The position numbers and the translations under genes were made by a program. A stretch of DNA of 64,000 nucleotides from Micrasema longulum (lineage: Eukaryota > Arthropoda > Insecta > Trichoptera > Brachycentridae): assembly GCA_022494885.1 (NCBI GenBank), contig JAGVSM010001377.1:62001-126000 (forward strand). Direction: 5' to 3'. The notes under the pieces are model-generated. The model worked only from the letters and a program-made list of their open reading frames with translations, made no database searches and had not been told where the DNA came from. The first letter of the stretch is position 1. Each line of letters starts with the position of its first letter. Of the stretch, positions 35,301 to 50,300 are shown piece by piece.

Positions 35301-38300
35301 AAGGCGATGCCGATGGAAAAGTAATTATAAAAGCAATGCTCTCCCAGCAGAAGTGCGAAATTGTGAGACTGAACGCCTGAAAATAGTTTTCCAATTTTTA
35401 AACTTCTTGGGCCAGTTGGTTTTATTACAATATTTGGAGTTTGTCCAAAAGTTCGTAGACAAACGATTGGATTTCACCCCCCAGGGTATGAAATTGCTTT
35501 TACAGTTCCTATCATTTTAGAATTCAATGAGCTCTTTTTTCCATTTCTTATGCGACTTCTCCAGCAATTGTGGTAAAAGGGTTGCAAATCAGTTTTAGTC
35601 AACTTTAGCTTCTGTTTTGTTACATTCTGGGAAGTAATAGTTGAATTCATCAGCTAATATTTTGGTTTAATTTTTTTATATTTTTTAATAATAAATTTTA
35701 TAAAAGATACATGTTTTTTTAAATTCTATACAAATCTACTTTAATACATCTAGTAAATGTTATCACTGTAACTCTTGATGTTTTCTTGTTTGTTTGCCAT
35801 ATTTTTTGCACACTTTTTATAATTATTTTCGCAGACCATATTTCAGTTCTTGCGGACCACTGGTTGAGAACCAATGGTATAAAACAGAGGTCCCCAAACT
35901 TTTTTGTCTCGTTGACCATTTATCGATTTTTTCAGTTTTCGGTAGACCCTTCGGTAACATTTTAAAAAATAAATAAATTTTTAATGTTATATTGAAGCTG
36001 ACGCATAGCTACATACATTTTCACGCGGTTAACTATACGGCAGAAAAACGATAGTATTATTTAATACGATACAAAATCTGACAAAACCATTTTAACGTTA
36101 AATTAAAACACGAAAAAATAAATACTTTTAAAGACGGATGAGACCGATGATTTGATAGCAAAATTTCAATTTTCGGCTGCAATTTAGACACGTTTGACCG
36201 TAAATCTCTAATAATTACTTACTCTTTCATACCGATAACCATAGAACTAACTATGGTTTTCATTCCCCTTATGCCCAGAATTTTTAAGTCTGCCAACGAA
36301 CATACCAGTCTTGATTTTTTTGATCACTTTCCCAGATTCTATTGAGAGAATTCAGAATAAAGTTCTTAGATATATTAATTTAAAGATGGGTTTTTCTACT
36401 AATCAATTAAATTATAACAAAATTTTAGACTCTCTTAAATTAACTCAATTGCAAGAACGAAGAACATCGACCGATCTTACAACCTTATATAAAATAATAA
36501 AACCAATTTTTGATACCCCTGATCTACTGAAATTGATTTCATTCTATGTACCACCTAGATTAAGCAGAACATCTACAATATTTTATTGTCAAAATTCTCG
36601 AACGGTAGCTCAATATAACTCACCTATTGTTAGATTATAGAATACCGGGAATGAACATGCATCACATTTTGATATATTTAGTTTATCTCTGCCTAACTTA
36701 AAAAATAAAGTGACCAACATATTTTTATCAAAAAGAGCAAATCATATTCAGAAGATTGGGTTGGAATAGTTATGATTTGATTGATTAATGTATTTTGTTA
36801 TTGTATAATTTCATTAAAATATATATGTATTTCAAGTAATTCATAATGTGTACAGTACGAGTATATTAATATTTCATACTCGATTTTTTTAAATATTTTT
36901 ATTTTTAAGCACTCTTTATACCACATATATGTAAATGGCAGAAATGCCGTATATAAATAAATAAATAACAAGTTGTCTTCTTTAATTCGATCACTGAATC
37001 AAATTCAATTATAAACACCTCTCTCCCGCTTCCACTCCCACAAAGTCTAAGGGAACAATGCATTCCAGATGAACTAGCTGACAGGCGTCTCACGCTTAGA
37101 TCAGCTACGTCTACGGCGAGAGGAAAAGTAATTATACCTCTACGCAAACAGCGCACTAAATTTAGTGAACGCGCATTTGCGGTCGCAGGCCCTATGGCAT
37201 GAAATGCTCTCCCAGCAGAGGTGCGAGGCTGTGAAAGTGAAGTGATGTTTCGGAAAAAAACTTAAAACCCACTTGTTCTCTAAATCATTTGAATAAATCC
37301 GTAGCATGTGACAACAAAATAAATTATTTTAAGTAAATTACAAATTTAAAAGGATAACTATGTAAAGCGCCCTTGAGGTATTTCATTACGAAAATGGCGC
37401 TATATAAGTAATCCATAATAATAATAATACTATTGTGTCTTTCTACTTTCCTGTATAATAATTTTCCTTACATAAATATGTCCTTAAAAATGGTCATTGG
37501 GCGTATATATTAAAAAACTAATAAATAAATAAGAAATTTATATGCCGATTATGTAAAGAATATTAGGTAAGTACCTTCTGAGATACTATCCGTATTAGGC
37601 TTTCAGTAATAACACGCCACTAGCTAATATTTATTTGAACAATTAATATATTTAAAAAAATATAAAAGAGAAATACGTGAGTACTTATTATTTACTCAAA
37701 TATAAACATTTTTAGACCATTTCCTAAAAGTAATAAATAACTTATGCTGTAAAAATGGAAATCGAGTTGTGGTAGAGTGGGATTTGAACCTAGGACCTTT
37801 GGTCCGTGAGTCCACAATACTACCACGGGACCACAACCCGGTTCATTTCATACATATACAGTTTACATACATATGCATAAGGGAGGGCTTATTGCCTTAT
37901 AAGGCCAATAGAATCGCCCATACGGACAAACACCATTCTATGATTATCAACAACGAAGTTAGATACAGTTTACAGCAATACGGTGGGCCATAGGCACTCA
38001 GGTCGAGAATTGCAAGCGCAAACCGATACTTTACGAGCGTTGTTTGACTAATACCTAAACCAAAAATTTGGAACGCTTTTTTTCCATGCTAAAGGGCTTC
38101 TGAATTATGACTCTGAGGTGTTAGGTGTATTATAACAATTACCATACAATTTTGGCGACGGTAATCTAGTCTAAATAGATCCACCCTCGTAGACTCCCAT
38201 TTACATCTCATGGACCCCCAATTTCTTTCCCTGCCATGGACCAGTTGCAGGTCCTCATGGCCCCCTGGGGGTCGATATAGACCACTTCACGAAAGCGTAG

Positions 38301-41300
38301 TCTAAAGCGTAAGACTGATCACCGCGTGATCAATTCATGCTGCAAAAATGGTGCTGATGATAAAGACTCTTTTGAGATGTCTGACTAACAAATATAGTTT
38401 CAACTGCCTAAGCATTAACCTTTATTTCTCGTGTATTTTACAATCAACTTAGCGTGGGTAGCCACTTAAAACTTTTCCCGACGACTGCGTCTCTTGTATC
38501 TTATCAACCTTACGAGGAAATAAAAAATATTCGTGAACAAGTCATAGATAATAGCACAGCGGTATACTTTATCTATGATCTTGTCTTGTGTATTAGTTGC
38601 CGCGACGGCCACCTTCGCATTTCGTAACGAAATCGGCGCTAGCTGTCACCGGCTAGTGTCATATTTCAAATTTGAAATAAGAATGCGGGTGCGGCGTACG
38701 ATGCAAGCGCACGGCGACATGATTATATTGCTGCATTATGATTGGTCGGATGAATAATGGGAAACGTCAATTATTGGCGCCAGATTTTTTTTTATAGAGT
38801 TGGATTAATTCAAATTCACAATTTTATCCGTTAAAAAATACTCGACACTGCTAACGCATTTGAGAGAGGTTTTAAATAAACTGATTTGTACATTGGGAAA
38901 CCCCAGTAATGGAACATTTTTTTAACAAAAAAAATAAATTATTTTTAAGTATTAAAAAAAATCTTTTTCGGCTGAAACCGAAACTTATTTAAATAAGTTT
39001 AAAGTCACTTCAAAACGCCTAAAATTAGGCGTTTTTATTGTTAAACCTTACGAGTGCATTGACATGAATGTTGAATAAAATACAATATGAAGCTTTAAAT
39101 CATTATTCATATGGTTGGAAAAGAAACTTAAATAATCTTCCAGAAATCTTAAAATCCATTGAAAATATTAAAACATTAAAATCTAAAAAAAAAAACACAT
39201 TAATCCTTTAATTAGTAAATTAATCTTGAACTTCATATAGTAGAAAATTGAGTATCTTTTAGAGTATAATATCTTACAACATTATATTTTTTTTGGTATG
39301 TGTATTTTTGTACATACACAAATCTGGATTTCTCCCGAGGGGGAGTAGGTATATATTTTTTTTATCAATATTCCTACAGAGATGAGGTAGAATTTTTTCA
39401 AATTCAGGATTATCGATATTCGAGCGTTTACAGGGCTTATGACCTGTCATTGGCTGGGTTGAGTGGCCACTTTACGTTTTTAACAACATTCCCCGCTCGA
39501 ATATCGATAATCCTGAATTTGAAAAAATTCTACCTCATCTCTGTAGGAATATTGATAAAAAATATATACCTACTCCCCCTCGGGAGAAATCCAGATTTGT
39601 GTATGTACAAAAAATACACATACCAAAAAATAATGTTGTGTAATAAGATCTGGTCAAAATATAAGTATAAATAAATTGCAGAATCATCTGCAGGCAATTA
39701 CTAGTACTTAATTTAACTCGGAAGAGTCTTAAATACATAAAATAAAGTAATATGCTAATTAAAAATACTTAACTTCAATATCAATACATAGATGGTGCTC
39801 CAACACGCTAGTGAATGCTTTCTCATTTAATAAGATATATATACAAGAATCAAAATGAAACCAGTGTCGATATTCGCTAATAAGCGGAATGGGGAATGTT
39901 GTACGTAAAGTGGCCACTCAACCCAGCCAATGACAGGTCATAAGCCCTGTAAACGCTCGAATATCGATAATCCTGAATTTGAAAAAATTCTACATCATCT
40001 CTGTAGGAATATTGATAAAAAAAAATATAATATCTTATTTTAATGAATCTGTTTTAGATTAAAAAAATGAAATTTAAAAAAATATATATATACATGTTTA
40101 TAAATAAAAATGCATGTTAAACAAACTTCCTCTCTAAACACGAGTTTTCACTATATTAGAGAGTTAGAAACGTTATTATCTATTATGTATGCACAAAACA
40201 TTTGTAATTTCATACTTATTTTTTTAACAGTTTTATTTAATAGACAAAAGTAAAAAAAAATAAAGATGATCAGTTTTACGCTTCAGGTACCAGTCCAGGG
40301 TCTATGAAATATTCTAGTGTATAAACACCTTTTCAAATAAATATTTTACGTCAACCATGACGGGAATCCAATCCGAGACCACTACTCCACAAGCCGGACA
40401 AGAGGTTTCAGTGTATTTAAAAAATTCCTCAAATAATAAAAAAAGTACAACGACAACTGTAAAGTCTTTATATTTAAGCTCTGGCTTCTGAAAATCACCG
40501 CTGGCTTTACAGATGGAACATAAAAATAATCCATAAAATACTACAATCTATATTTGGTTCTTTATATCTTCAGTCTAAGAGGCCATAAACAGTAAAATTT
40601 ATCAATCGCAATGGCACGGTTATTCAGGTTCAGGCTATCGAAGGCTTTCAATAATAATTGTCTACGAACAAATTGATCTGGTGCGTGGGTGCCTCACGGA
40701 ATTCCTTCATGACTTGAATACAAAACACACAGATCCGTGGAACTCTGAACCATAATAAATATTACAAAAGAGAAGAAAACGTTTTTCAAAAGAGAATGTC
40801 GAAGACTAGACATATAGTTTAACCTGTTTTCATTAAGAAACGTAGAACGGAGATGGACCTTACATGCATTTTCAAATACTTAATGCTTCAAATGATGTCC
40901 CAACTCTGTTGCACGCAATGGTTTTTTACGTTCTCAACCATGACACCGGAAGTCAAAATCTGCTATTGAATTAATCTTCTAAGAACAACTTTTGTTTTTT
41001 ATGCCCCAATGTCCAGAACGTGTAGATTAGTCAATTCGTCACACAACTTGGAATTCTTTGGGATAGATCTTCCGGCTTTTCGTAGATCTCTTCGTCACTA
41101 AAACAGCATGAGATGAAGATATATTGGCATATTGTGGGTTGCCATATTAATAGGCACACCTATGACCGATTTTTTTCTTTATCCTGACTTTGAAACTCCT
41201 GGGCCCCGATTACAATGGGAAGTTAACATGTATCTTCAATTATATCTACAAAGTAAAATTCAGAATAGGGTATTTTCACGTTTTTTTTTTATTTTGCAAA

Positions 41301-44300
41301 AAAATAGAAAAAAAAATTACGATAGTAACTGTACAGTTTTTATTTTTTTATGTCCACGCGTTAATTTTTCAGAGCGGTTTAAAAACGTATACTTTGAATT
41401 GGCGCCAAAACAAACATTCGGATGCCGTATGGGCTTGTGACGTCACGCGTTACGAATTTGACTGACCGTTCAAACAAATTCATACGAATTTGTATAGCCT
41501 ACGTGTTGTTTTTGTTGTAATTGGTTGTTTTAACTAATTAACGCGCATAAAATGTCTTTAGTTATAAGATACAAGTATTGTTTAATTCCGATGTGCACAA
41601 ACACTACGGTGAAGACGCAAAATAAAGCTTTTTTCGCCATTCCTAGTACCTAATGAAAAAATGCAGAAAAAGTGGTTTAACGCATTTGAACGTTATGAAA
41701 CGAGATGTTAAAAAAAACAAACCACTATTCTTTTTCCGTAGGTCTTGTTCAGTACGAAATACTATATTTTATGGTGTAGACTGTAGACTATAAACATTTA
41801 CTAACAGTAGGTACTGAAATTAGCACTTATAAAGCTTGACAGGTACTACAATACTAAAATAGTTTATTCTTTGAACGTTATTGTTTATATTTGTATTATA
41901 TTTCTGTACTTATGTTACTTAGTTTAATTTGTGAAACTGTTGGTTTTCTATATGAATAAAAAATAAAATTACAAAAAAAATCCTGTATGAAAACCTACCT
42001 TATTTATGTGTAAAATTTATTGCATTTACATAATGGCAACTGACCTTGAGATGCTGGACAGCCTTCACTCTTGCAGGAATCTATTATTTCCTATACTTCA
42101 TCGCAAATCAACGTCACCGAGTACGATTTGGTTCTAACTTTAAGTTCTGCTGGGGTGACTCGACCTTTTACCATTCAAATATCACCCGTCCGTTTTACTT
42201 GAATGTAATCTATGGCACTGTCTCCGTAATTTACCCTAGCTGATATATTAATAAGTAAATCACATTTAATAAAAAAAAGGCATTAACACGCACTCGAGCA
42301 ACAGAGATGTTTACAAGCAATGGTATTTTATGGATTATGTTGTGTCAAAGTCACGTTACTTCCCTTTTGCATTAAATGTACGCTAAACAATATATTTATA
42401 GTACATGCAAATAATACAACTATTTGAATGAATACATTCTGGAAGCAAACATTATATATTTGCTTACCTTACGGCCTTTACATTTCTATACTCGAACTTA
42501 AAAAGTTTGTATTGGATGAGAAAAAAATACCCATCATGATTATTTCTATTTTGGGCAAGTTATCGGACTTTCCTTGTAAAAAACCAATTTTAGTCATAAT
42601 GCTATGGATGTTTATAAATAAAAACAAAAAAAAACAAAGGAAAAGACGAAATTTAACTAGAAAAAACAAATAAAAAGCCACAAGCCGCCCGCGTCGGAGT
42701 ATCTCAGTATAGGATTTGAGTGAACGTAGGATATATAAGTCACGCGTGACGTCATCAACCCTTTTGGCCAGTTACGGGCCGTTTTATTTCTATCAAACTT
42801 TTAATAGGAAATTATAAATGAAAACATTCGTTTCAGATTTTGATAGTAATATGGTTCGAATCGTAAAAATATTCTTTAAATACTGAATACATTAAAAATC
42901 ATATCCCCAGTTTATGAAAATACCCTATTCTGTATGAAAAACAGAATATGCATACACTTTATTATTCTTAACATGTTCAATTATATGTTACCGACGAAGA
43001 TACTTTAAATTTTTATGCGAATATACTAATTTTCGTGCACAAATATCGGTTTTTCTTTATAAAAAGTCGAAAATAACTCTGTTAGCTTCCCATTGTAATC
43101 GGGGCCCTGTTATCGCTGCTATTTCTCTTTGAGAATGTTTATTGTTTAATAATAGCGTATTCATCGTCCACATTCCCTTAGGATGTCTCTGAAGACCTTA
43201 CCATACTGAAAAAACACAATACTGGGGTCAATATGGCAAAAGTATTAATGAAATAAGATATGAACAAAAAACTTAACAACGTTAACTGATAATTAATAAT
43301 TACTTACGTTTTGGTATAACTGAACCGTTAAAAGTCCATCAAATAATGCATATACATATACATTTTTACAAGACCTTTGATCGCGGGTTTTCGTAATTGC
43401 TGACTACGTGGAAATAACTTAAATTATAGACAAATGTGACACTTTTCTAGTATTGCCACTTCTTATAAATGTCAGTGGTGGTACTAGCATCAAAAATAAT
43501 AAAGGAACCCCAATCAAATACAAGTTAATTAGAAATACAGACAGTATAAACATTAAAATCACAAAACATTTGTACTGTCCCTATTAATTTGGCAACCCAC
43601 TGTAATAACCTACAGAGCTAACGCTCGAAGTCTTATATGTTGATGGCGTTTTCAAATGTATTATATCCCACTATTTTATTGCCCTTGTTTGTCTTTGAGA
43701 CATAGTTTTATGGTATTTTTGCTCAGTTTCTTGTACATATTATGTTTCTTCTGTATATTGTACTGTCCCTATTAATTTGGCAACCCACTGTAGTAACCTA
43801 CAGAGCTAACGCTCGAAGTCTTATATGTTGATAGTGTTTTCAAATGTATTATATCCCACTATTTAATTACCCTTGTTTATCTTTGAGACATAGTTTTATG
43901 GTGTTTTTGCTCATTTCTTGTACATATTATGTTTCTTCTGTATAGCCTTTTGCTTTTTTTGTCTAGTTTACCATTTCTTAGAAAAAATACGTGGGTCAAA
44001 TTTTTGTTATATTATTTGACATGGAAAATCATACACTTACTGCTTACTATTAAAATTTATTTCAACAGAGAAGGAAAACATTTTTGAGAGGGGAATATGG
44101 AAGTCTGGGCATTTACAGGGCTTATGACCTGTCATTGGCTGGTTTAAGTGGCCACTTTACACAATGTGTAACATTCACCATTCTGCCCATGTTTTAACAT
44201 CCACATTTCCTCAACTTTTCCATCTGTTGAGTTTTGTAAAGTAAAAGAGCTGAAACCTTTATCACGTGGGTGAGATTCATCCGGCTGAACCAAATCACCT

Positions 44301-47300
44301 ACTCGGCAACGCTTGTAAACAGTTTTCAAATTTTTATACTTCTTCTTTTACCAGGAAGTTTATTCAACAATGTTTGAGTGTGTCCAAATGCTTGCAGACT
44401 AAGCAAGTCGCAAACTAAAAATCCAAAAATTATTTCGCCTTTTAGGGTATTTTCAAACGAATGTGAATATTTCCTTATATACGTTTCTCAATTAATTAAT
44501 TGTTTCGCAATACATATATGAATAAATGATAATTTTCGTTTTAAAAAAGAATAAACGTTTTTTCAAAAGACAAGTATTCAGTTTTTCCCATAATTATAAT
44601 CATTTTACATTCTGAACTGGGTACATTCAATTATTACTTAGGTACCTAGAATTTAATTTTATCGTTTAATTTTTTAGTTTTCATTATTTTATTATTAATG
44701 TACGTATGTGTATATGTTCATGTGTGTATGTGTATGTATATATTATATTATATGCATGTTCATATGTGCATATGTATGTATATATGTGTATGTATATATG
44801 TATATATGTATATGGATGTGTGTGTATATGTATATATATATGTATGTTGTATGTGTACATTTATATTCATTTTTATTTATTTTTTCATTGTTTTATATTT
44901 ACTTACTATTTCTTCTTCCTTCTTCTCTTCCTTTCCTATTTTCCCATCCCACTTCCTTTCACCCCTAGCAAACTGTACGTTTTGTTTTTTATAATTTTGT
45001 TCCTATATTAAACTCAAAAATGGTATTGTTTTTCTGTATATATTGTTTATAACTATGAATGTGTTGGTTTCAAAAATTAAAAAAAAAAACTGCATATGAG
45101 AACCTTTAGTCTACTTAATATTCACCTCAAGTAGGCTCAAATAAGTATTTGATTTTAATATTAAAACTATAATATAGAGTTCGACAAAATAAATACCAAG
45201 TTAATCATGAAATATAATAACCTGCTTAAAATTTTAAATATTTATACAAAATATTTTTGAGGCATGTTCGATAATATAGTAGGTATCTGAAGTATTCGCA
45301 TTTTCATCCAGAAATTTCGATATGATTTTACAGGTAAATGAAGACAACTCCTGTCGTAATCAAGGCCCAGGACTTGACTATAAAGTGATCTAAATCATCA
45401 CTGTATTGATTTGCAAGGCACTGCATGTGGGTAACTTGTAAATTTAATTAATATTTAGATGATGATGAGTGTAAAACAAAAATGTACGTCTATTCACATG
45501 CCACGAATATTTATAAAACTAACCAGTTTAAAGCAGTCTTTATTACATTATGTAGTTCTAATATATATAGGGCCTTGCAGCCTTGGGCCTTATTTGACGG
45601 ACTTGTGCAGTCTATTCTAACGATGATAAATATAATTTTTTATAATAAATACGAGCGCTAAAAAAATAAAATACAACTCAATAAAATTAATTCTAAGATA
45701 AAAAAATAAAAATTACTACCTGGTTACGCCTAGACATAGTGGTAAAATAAGGATTGAAATACAATTGAACGTAGTTATGCAGAAAGCAGCCAGTCCACAA
45801 TAAAAAATATAAAAAAAGAGATATTGATGTTATCGGATGCAGTAAGGTCAATTCTTTGTCTTGCTAAATACAGCCGACCGCTTTCACATAAAAAATTGAA
45901 TTTAATCACCTTTTGAAAATAGTGTCGATTACAAAAATGGAATTTTTCTATTTGCTGAAAACACCCACAGCACTAGAAAAATCTTGCGGTTCTTTAAAAA
46001 TCATTAAAACTGGTCAAGTACATAATTAGATTCTTGTTTGTCATATAAAACAAAATGTTTTCATTGTTTATTATTTGTTAAAGTCGAAAACATTCAACTG
46101 TTGTGTAGATTTGTATATTCACTCTTTTTACAAAAGTGCTATTATCTCAGTTTCACTTTTCTATGGCTGGCTTTCTGCATAACCCCGTTCAATTCTCATT
46201 CTACCACTGTAAAAAGGATAGTGTTTCCGTCCGTATTCTACCACTAAACCTTGGAGTAACTTTATGCCAAGTTTAAGAGTAAGGCCCATAATAACAAAAA
46301 CACGAAAATAAAATTTCCCCTCATAGACAATTTATAATCTGCCCCTTATAGAATTTCGAATGCAATACTTTACAATTCTTATAATATTACAATTACGAGT
46401 AATACTTACATTTAATACTCTGTATTATTGTGACAATACATTTATATTTTTGTTTTTTAAAGGGAAATAACCCGCTGAGCCTCTAATTTTAAAACTTGTC
46501 ACCAGAAAGATGATATTGAAGGATGTCTTGAAAAATACACCATGGGTGGTATTCCAAACGCTCTCGCAGCCGTATTATCTCGCGTATTTACAAACAAAAT
46601 ACACGAGAAAAATTGTTTTCTCATGCCGCGAGAGCGGTTCAGAATACCACCGCACGACATGCGACACCCAGACATATTTGAAAAAAATATTTCTAAGATT
46701 CTTTTGAGCCCGTGACGTCATTTCACAGTTGGTTGTCTAAGTAACTGCCCCACGGCACCTGACTATAGAAAATATATACACATTTTAATACTAAAAAAGT
46801 TCTGTAAATGATATGCTGTAGATAAAAAGGCTTTTAGTTGCTATGAACGTTTTTCTTATTTTTGTTATAAAATTATAATAAAAGATACACTTAAGTTAAC
46901 TTAAGTACTACTGTGTTAAGAAACTAAGATAGATTGAGGTTCGTAAAGTAGCTTTGATAAGCGCTGAAGGTGTAATAAATTTATTTAATACCATATTAAT
47001 TCAATCACTGCCTATTTTAACACCGAGCGTAATGTAATGTGCTTAATAATTATATACAGTGCACAAATTATATTGTGAAAAGAGATTTTTCTTCGCTATT
47101 CACGTAATAACATATTTTATGGATTTATTTTTGAACAGATAAGAAATTACTAGCAACACGTACATAGATACAAATATAACTGGACCTAGTAATACTTTGT
47201 AACTGTCAACAGAAAACGAGTAACAAAAATGAAATAAAACAAAATAAAATATTTGTGCATGTTTATATACTGCCTACCATTGACGTATAAGAAAAATACA

Positions 47301-50300
47301 CGTTTCTCCCAACTAGCTTTATCCTAAATATAACAAATATTGCGTTGCTCTCAACAATTTGAAGAAAAAAAATGGCACATCACGATACCCATACAATTAT
47401 TTATGTGAAAAAGAGACATGCATATTTCTTTAGTTCATATTTATTTCAGTAAAACTTGTTACCATAGATTCGACACTACCTAGCACCCGTCAAAATTTTG
47501 GAAAATACACTTAAAAATATAACTAATAATGTGTTTATTCCATATGTTGGATTTATGGACACCTTTAGCAACGCCAGAGACACGAATTGCTAATTTGTTG
47601 TAAAATAATGATGGAGATTAAATTATTGAGTAATTTGTTGTGAAACAATGATGGAGAATACATTATTGACTAATGTGTTGTATTTTTTTTTGTTTTATCC
47701 TCTTATTCTATTCATTTGGAAAGAAACGAAGAGAATTTTTTTTTTTTCAATATCTGGCACGATGATCCAGCTCAGGAAGTACGAAATATTTGCATTGAAA
47801 ATCAGCCTTCATAATATGGATTACACGTCGACCGGTAATCAAAACTCGGGACTTCAGACACGATAGGTGAGATAGGTAAAAGCTCTAACCAGTAAACCAC
47901 CAAGGCCCCGATTACAGTGGCAAGTTAAGAGAGTTATCTTCGACTGTCTTTATAGACGATAGGTTTTTATAGATTTTAATTTAGAGAAAAACCGATATTT
48001 GTGTTCGAAAATGAGTATCGGTAACCTATTGAATATGTTTTGTCGGCCTCGTAGTGTAATAGTCAGCGCGTTTGCCTACCATGCAAGAGGTTTCGGGTTC
48101 GATTTCTGCCATGGTTGACATGGAATATTATTTAAATGGGTGTTTTTACACTAGAATATTTCATAGTCCTTGGACTGGTACCTGAAGCGTAAGACTGATC
48201 ACCTTACCTTCATGTAACAAAAATGATTTTACATTATTTTTTGCACCACAACAGGCCAGGAGGCCTAATTACAGTGGTGAATTACATCACAGAGCACCCA
48301 GGCTTGAGAAAAATCACATTTTATTTTTTGTGTTCTCACCGGGAATCGAACCCGGAACCTTCCAAGCGAGTCAAGCGTCTTGACCACTACACCACGGAGG
48401 CCGATTATCAAGATACGCTGCGATTGGTGTACCAATGCAGTCCCCCATGCACCATTAGATGCGGATAGGGAATGATGATGACGATGATTGAACATGTTTA
48501 GAAGAAAAAATTGCATGCATATTCTGATTTTCATACAGAAAGCTTAATTTTACTTTGTAGATAAAATTAAAGATAAATTTCAACTTCCCATTGTAATCCC
48601 GGCCCGGGGGTGATATTCTAAATCGCTCTCGCGGCCGTAGAAAACACTTTATTTCGTGAATTATGTATGTAAATACACGAGATAAATGGCTTTTCTACAG
48701 CCGCAAGAGCATTTGGAATATCAGTCCAGGTTGACTAATCTCCAGCTGATTCCCTTTTTTCACCAAAAAGTAGCCATCGAGTCGTTAACACTCGCGCAGT
48801 GTTTTGGTACTACACATAAATGTATTTTCGCGTTAGAATCCAGCATGGCAAACAAGATACCGAAATGGATTGATTTGAATATTTGTCACGTCACTCTATA
48901 AATGTATATAAATCTTCAAACGTTTTGGCGAAAGGATTCGAGGCATTTCCGCTCGACTAAAACAACTTGGTTACATCCGTTGAAGATAAAAATAAAAAAC
49001 AATTTAGAAGGATCACTTAACACACACGCAAGACTTTTGCTGAGTATTCAAATCAAGTATGTTTAGTGGAATTTTTTTTGTCCAATAAATTAATCTTTTT
49101 TTAGCATAAAGAAAATATACTAGCGTCTTTACAGTTCCTTTAATTTGATAAATAAAGGTTTGATCATATTTGACGTTCCCGGTTCGATTCGTAAAATATA
49201 AGTTTGAGCGGTGCTTTTTAAAACTGTAATATTTTATTGTACCGGTGTAAAATGTTGCCACAGTAAAAAAAATATTTATTCAATATATTTTTTCCATCTG
49301 TTTTACTATCTTCCTAGTGTACGTATCGAGGCGTTAAAGTAGCCAGCTTTGTGATCGCTCGGTAGATAAATACAGACGATCGTTAAGCATGTCGTTTTGG
49401 TAATTATCAAAAATCATATAAAATCTTGTTCAAGCAAGCATTTTCTGCTTGAATTGGGATTTATTGGAGTCTATAAACGCTTTAAAGTGGGCACTTAAAC
49501 TATATACAGGAACTATTTTTAATTTTAATGAAGAAACGTGTACGAAATTTCATTCATTGGTTGGACTCGATTATATGACGTCCAGATGACAAGGCGGTAG
49601 AACATACCGAGGTAGATAGAGATAGTGCAGAAGTTACGTGTACCGTCTCGATATGTACACATGAAGATAGCGTTCATAATCGCGGCACTGGTGCTACGAT
49701 AACGGTATTTAAAGAAAAGTATCGGTTACAAGTCTCGATACCTATACGGAAAGGAAATTTCAAAGATGTTTTAAACTGTAAATAAGACAAACGAAGATGC
49801 TCACATAATTTTACTGACTAAAATAATAAAAAGAGAGAAATCGAAGTTTAGATTTTTAAAAATTAAACTGCATTTATTTAACTGATTTAGTTATATTGAA
49901 AATCATCATGTTGGTTTACGGTAATTACGATAATTAAGAATACTGTCGTTTTTCTGAAGCAAAATATTTACGAGTGTTAGGAGCTTATATTCTTATAAGG
50001 TAAGTCCAAATTTTGACGAGGATGAGGTATCGACCCAACTCAAAGTAAAAAGCTTCGCAAATTTTTATCATTTAAATGCATTAAGATCTAACCGAATTTA
50101 ATTTTAATGGGGCAAGTGGCTACTATGTTGCATAATAACTATGTATTCACTGACTTAAAATTATTTTAAAAGTAAAAAAACCTTGCATCGAATAACTCGA
50201 TCTCAATAACGTGAAAAGGATCGGTGTCCTTAGTGACATTGTTTATCGGAGATATGAGAACTAACGTTCTTGCAATACTTCGGTTAGCAAGAACAGAAAA

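Larger units (their letters stand above)
47904..48604. mobile_element. TIR element (41-kb type) carrying nested SINEs
   Basis: Ends GGCCCCGATTACAGTGGCAA and TTCCCATTGTAATCCCGGCC. Without the SINE at 48041-48490 it is about 250 bp, a short internally deleted relative of 41201-43107. Confidence 0.75.

Noticed and set aside
35887..38290. A single hAT element from the CAGAGGTCCCC end to GGCCCCCTGGGGGTC
   Set aside because: The two ends do not match well enough as inverted repeats, and no 8-bp duplication was found.
42428..42673. Coding frames inside the 41.2-43.1 kb element
   Set aside because: Low-complexity Lys/Phe-rich frames on both strands; only the THAP block resembles a protein.
44694..45011. 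Open frames of 86-101 codons rich in Met, Tyr, Cys and Val
   Set aside because: Products of a TATG/TGTG microsatellite open in all three phases.
49160..49190. tRNA-like B-box GGTTCGATTCG
   Set aside because: No A-box at the right distance and no SINE body.
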